Below are positions 30,701-34,711 of a stretch of 34,711 nt of DNA, piece by piece. The notes under the pieces were generated by a model. That model made no database searches. It was not told where the DNA came from and saw only the letters and a list, made by a program, of their open reading frames with translations. The first letter of the stretch is position 1. Every line of letters starts with the position of its first letter. Origin of the DNA: Nemertoderma westbladi (lineage: Eukaryota; Xenacoelomorpha; Nemertodermatida; Nemertodermatidae); assembly GCA_032718475.1 (NCBI GenBank), contig JAUCBJ010002001.1, positions 1 through 34,711 of the forward strand, read 5' to 3'. The position numbers and the translations under genes are program-made.

Positions 30701-33700
30701 AGTAGTTAGTGATAGGGTTAGGGTGTGGGTTAGTAGTTACTGATAGTGATGGGGTTAGAGTGTGGGTTAGTAGTTAGTGATAGGGTTAGGGTGTGGGTTA
30801 GTAGTTAGTGATAGGGTTAGGGTGTGGGTTAGTAGTTAGTGATAGGGTTTGGGTGTGGGTTAGTAGTTAGTGATAGGGTTAGGGTGTGGGTTAGTAGTTA
30901 GTGATATGGTTAGGGTGTGGGTTAGTAGTTAGTGATAGGGTTAGGGTGTGGGTTAGTAGTTAGTGATAGGGTTAGGGTGTGTGTTAGTAGTTAGCGATAG
31001 GGTTAGGGTGTGGATTAGTAGTTAGTAGATAGGGTTAGGGTGTGGGTTAGTAGTTAGTGATAGGGTTAGGGTGTGGGTTAGTAGTTAGTGATAGGGTTAG
31101 GGTGTGGGTTAGTAGTTAGTGACAGGGTTAGGGTGTGGGTTAGTAGTTAGTGATAGGGTTAGGGTGTGGGTTAGTAGTTAGTGATAGGGTTAGGGTGTGG
31201 GTTAGTAGTTAGTGATAGGGTTAGGGTGTGGGTTAGTAGTTAGTGATAGGGTTAGGGTGTGGGTTAGTAGTTAGTGATAGGGTTATGGTGTGGGTTAGTA
31301 GTTAGTGATAGGGTTAGGGTTAGGGTGTGGGTTAGTAGTTAGTGATAGGGTTAGGGTGTGGGTTAGTAGTTAGTGATAGGGTTAGGGTTAGGGTGTGGGT
31401 TAGTAGTTAGTGATAGGGTTTGGGTGTGGGTTAGTAGTTAGTGATAGGGTTAGGGTGTGGGTTAGTAGTTAGTGATAGGGTTAGGGTGTGGGTTAGTAGT
31501 TAGTGATAGGGTTATGGTTAGGTGTGGGTTAGTAGTTAGTGATAGGGTTAGGGTGTGGGTTAGTAGTTAGTGATAGGGTTAGGGTGTTGGGTTAGTAGTT
31601 AGTGATAGGGTTAGGGTGTGGGTTAGTAGTTAGTGATAGGGTTAGGGTGTGGGTTAGTAGTTAGTGATAGGGTTAGGGTGTTGGTTAGTAGTTAGTGATA
31701 GGGTTAGGGTTGTGGGTTAGTAGTTAGTGATAGGGTTAGTGGTGTGGGTTAGTAGTTAGTGATAGGGTTAGGGTGTGGGTTAGTAGTTAGTGATAGGGTT
31801 AGGGTGTTGGTTAGTAGTTAGTGATAGGGTTAGGGTGGTGTGGGTTAGTAGTTAGTGATAGGGTTAGGGTTGGGTGTGGTTAGTAGTTAGTGATAGGGTT
31901 AGGGTGTGGGTTAGTAGTTAGTGAATGGGTTAGGGTGTGGGTTAGTAGTTATTGATAGGGTTAGGGTGTGGGTTAGTAGTTAGTGATAGGGTTAGGGTTT
32001 GGGTTAGTAGTTAGTGATATGGTTAGGGTTAGGGTGTGGGTTAGTAGTTAGTGATAGGGTTAGGGTGTGGGTTAGTAGTTAGTGATAGGGTTAGGGTTAG
32101 GGTGTGGGTTAGTAGTTAGTGATAGGGTTAGGGTGTGGGTTAGTAGTTAGTGATATGGTTAGGGTGTGGGTTAGTAGTTAGTGATAGGGTTAGGGTGTGG
32201 GTTAGTAGTTAGTGATAGGGTTAGGGTGTGGGTTAGTAGTTAGTGATGGTTAGGGTGTGGATTAGTAGTTAGTAATAGGGTTAGGGTGTGGGTTAGTAGT
32301 TAGTGATAGGGTTAGGGTGTGGGTTAGTAGTTAGTGATAGGGTTAGGGTGTGGGTTAGTAGTTAGTAATAGGGTTAGGGTGTGGGTTAGTAGTTAGTGAT
32401 AGGGTTAGGGTGTGGGTTAGTAGTTAGTGATAGGGTTAGGGTGTGGGTTAGTAGTTAGTGATAGGGTTAGGGTGTGGGTTAGTAGTTAGTGATAGGGTTT
32501 GGGTGTGGGTTAGTAGTTAGTGATAGGGTTAGGGTGTGGGTTAGTAGTTAGTGATAGGGTTAGGGTGTGGGTTAGTAGTTAGTGATAGGGTTAGGGTGTG
32601 GGTTAGTAGTTAGTGATAGGGTTAGGGTGTGGGTTAGTAGTTAGTGATAGGGTTAGGGTGTGGGTTAGTAGTTAGTGATAGGGTTAGGGTGTGGGTTAGT
32701 AGTTAGTGATAGGGTTTGGGTGTGGGTTAGTAGTTAGTGATAGGGTTAGGGTGTGGGTTAGTAGTTAGTGATAGTGGTTAGGGTGTGGGTTAGTAGTTAG
32801 TGATAGGGTTAGGGTGTGGGTTAGTAGTTAGTGATAGGGTTAGGGTGTGGGTTAGTAGTTAGTGATAGGGTTAGGGTGTGGGTTAGTAGTTAGTGATAGG
32901 GTTAGGGTGTGGGTTAGTAGTTAGTGATAGGGTTAGGGTGTGGGTTAGTAGTTAGTGATAGGGTTAGGGTGTGGGTTAGTAGTTAGTGATAGGGTTAGGG
33001 TGTGGGTTAGTAGTTAGTGATAGGGTTAGGGTGTGGGTTAGTAGTTAGTGATAGGGTTAGGGTGTGGGTTAGTAGTTAGTGATAGGGTTAGGGTGTGGGT
33101 TAGTAGTTAGTGATAGGGTTAGGGTGTGGGTTAGTAGTTAGTGATAGGGTTAGGGTGTGGGTTAGTAGTTAGTGATAGGGTTAGGGTGTGGGTTAGTAGT
33201 TAGTGATAGGGTTAGGGTGTGGGTTAGTAGTTAGTGATAGGGTTAGGGTGTGGGTTAGTAGTTAGTGATAGGGTTAGGGTGTGGGTTAGTAGTTAGTGAT
33301 AGGGTTAGGGTGTGGGTTAGTAGTTAGTGATAGGGTTAGGGTGTGGGTTAGTAGTTAGTGATAGGGTTAGGGTGTGGGTTAGTAGTTAGTGATAGGGTTA
33401 GGGTGTGGGTTAGTAGTTAGTGATAGGGTTAGGGTGTGGGTTAGTAGTTAGTGATAGGGTTAGGGTGTGGGTTAGTAGTTAGTGATAGGGTTAGGGTGTG
33501 GGTTAGTAGTTAGTGATAGGGTTAGGGTGTGTGGTTAGTAGTTAGTGATAGGGTTAGGGTGTGGGTTAGTAGTTAGTGATAGGGTTAGGGTGTGGGTTAG
33601 TAGTTAGTGATAGGGGTTAGTAGTTAGTGGTAGGGTTAGGGTGTGGGTTAGTAGTTAGTGATAGGGTTAGGGTGTGGGTTAGTAGTTAGTGATAGGGTTA

Positions 33701-34711
33701 GGGTGTGGGTTAGTAGTTAGTGATAGGGTTAGGGTGTGGGTTAGTAGTTAGTGAAGGTTAGGGTGTGGGTTAGTAGTTAGTGATAGGGTTAGGGTGTGGG
33801 TTAGTAGTTAGTGATAGGGTTAGGGTGTGGGTTAGTAGTTAGTGATAGGGTTAGGGTGTGGGTTAGTAGTTAGTGATAGGGTTAGGGTGTGGGTTAGTAG
33901 TTAGTGATAGGGTTAGGGTGTGGGTTAGTAGTTAGTGATAGGGTTATGGGTGTGGGTTAGTAGTTAGTGATAGGGTTAGGGTGTGGGTTAGTAGTTAGTG
34001 ATAGGGTTAGGGTGTGGGTTAGTAGTTAGTGATAGGGTTTGGGTGTGGGTTAGTAGTTAGTGATAGGGTTTGGGTGTGGGTTAGTAGTTAGTGATAGGGT
34101 TAGGGTGTGGGTTAGTAGTTAGTGATAGGGTTAGGGTGTGGGTTAGTAGTTAGTGATAGGGTTAGGGTGTGGGTTAGTAGTTAGTGATAGGGTTAGGGTT
34201 AGAGTGTGGGTTAGTAGTTAGTGATAGGGTTAGGGTGTCGGTTATTAGTTAGTGATAGGGTTAGGGTGTGGGTTAGTAGTTAGTGAATGGGTTTGGGTGT
34301 GGGTTAGTAGTTAGTGATAGGGTTAGGGTGTGGGTTAGTAGTTAGTGATAGGGTTAGGGTGTGGGTTAGTAGTTAGTGATAGGGTTAGGGTTAGGGTGTG
34401 GGTTAGTAGTTAGTGATAGGGTTAGGGTTGGGTGTGGGTTAGTAGTTAGTGATAGGGTTAGGGTGTGGGTGTGGGTTAGTAGTTAGTGATAGGGTTAGGG
34501 TGTGGGTTAGTAGTTAGTGATAGGGTTAGGGTTAGTGGGTGGGTAGTAGTTAGTGATAGGGTTAGGGGTAGGGTGGTGGGTTAGTAGTTAGCGATAGGGT
34601 TAGGGTGTGGGTTAGTAGTTATTGATAGGGTTAGGGTGTTGGTTAGTAGTTAGTGATAGGGTTAGGGTTAGGGTGTGGGTTAGTAGTTAGTGATAGGGTT
34701 AGGGTGTGGGT
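27731..34711 (+). repeat. Minisatellite 4: telomere-like 31-bp unit starting at the exon 8 donor, about 225 copies
   Basis: The unit is GTTAGTAGTTAGTGATAGGG followed by TTAGGGTGTGG. It starts at the first base of intron 8 and continues past the window end. Each unit has two GTTAGT hexamers and one TTAGGG; some units have two or more tandem TTAGGG. Units are very uniform, with a recurrent TTTGGG variant of TTAGGG and rare indels. The sense strand carries GGG-TTA-GGG-TGT-GGG, so it is G-quadruplex prone. Stops occur in all frames. No receptor exon is visible within it. Confidence 0.98.

Noticed and set aside
27731-34711. Chromosome-end telomere
   Set aside because: The 31-bp unit is a complex minisatellite with only one TTAGGG in most units, and it starts at a splice donor inside a gene whose remaining exons must lie beyond it.

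Overview
The window is animal nuclear DNA. It has AT-rich unique sequence, GT-AG spliced exons, retroelement and DNA-transposon remnants, and huge intronic minisatellites. No vertebrate-specific signal is seen and the species cannot be fixed from sequence. A non-vertebrate deuterostome such as a tunicate is only a guess. Layout: (1) 1-126 holds the last coding exon of THOC3 (WD40 subunit of the THO mRNA-export complex), + strand. (2) 2983-27730 holds eight exons, + strand, of a delta-type ionotropic glutamate receptor (GRID-like). I reconstructed them from splice sites, matching phases and family motifs. They encode 397 residues: signal peptide plus most of the extracellular amino-terminal domain (ATD). 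Ligand-binding and channel exons lie beyond the window. (3) Intron 1 (7.2 kb) holds an intact intronless NUDT22-like Nudix hydrolase gene on the opposite strand (3392-4303). It also holds a 1.4 kb foldback element, a dispersed-repeat tail, a LINE 3' fragment and a 1.1 kb non-autonomous hAT element with a perfect 8-bp target duplication. (4) Four unrelated tandem arrays fill the 5' parts of four introns and make up nearly half of the window: 49-bp units in intron 2 (10358-15828), 31-bp GC-rich units in intron 5 (17278-18898), 36-bp hairpin units in intron 7 (21404-23791) and 31-bp telomere-like G-rich units in intron 8 (27731 to the window end). The standout observation is that two arrays start at a 5' splice site. 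The intron 2 unit is a copy of the last 40 nt of exon 2 plus the start of the intron, repeated about 110 times. The intron 8 array begins at the first base of the intron and repeats a GTTAGT donor-like hexamer twice per unit, about 225 times. In the intron 2 array the copies appear weakened at donor positions +4/+5, so the authentic donor stays the best one. In the intron 8 array they do not. The long open reading frames inside the arrays are by-products of unit length and composition, not genes.
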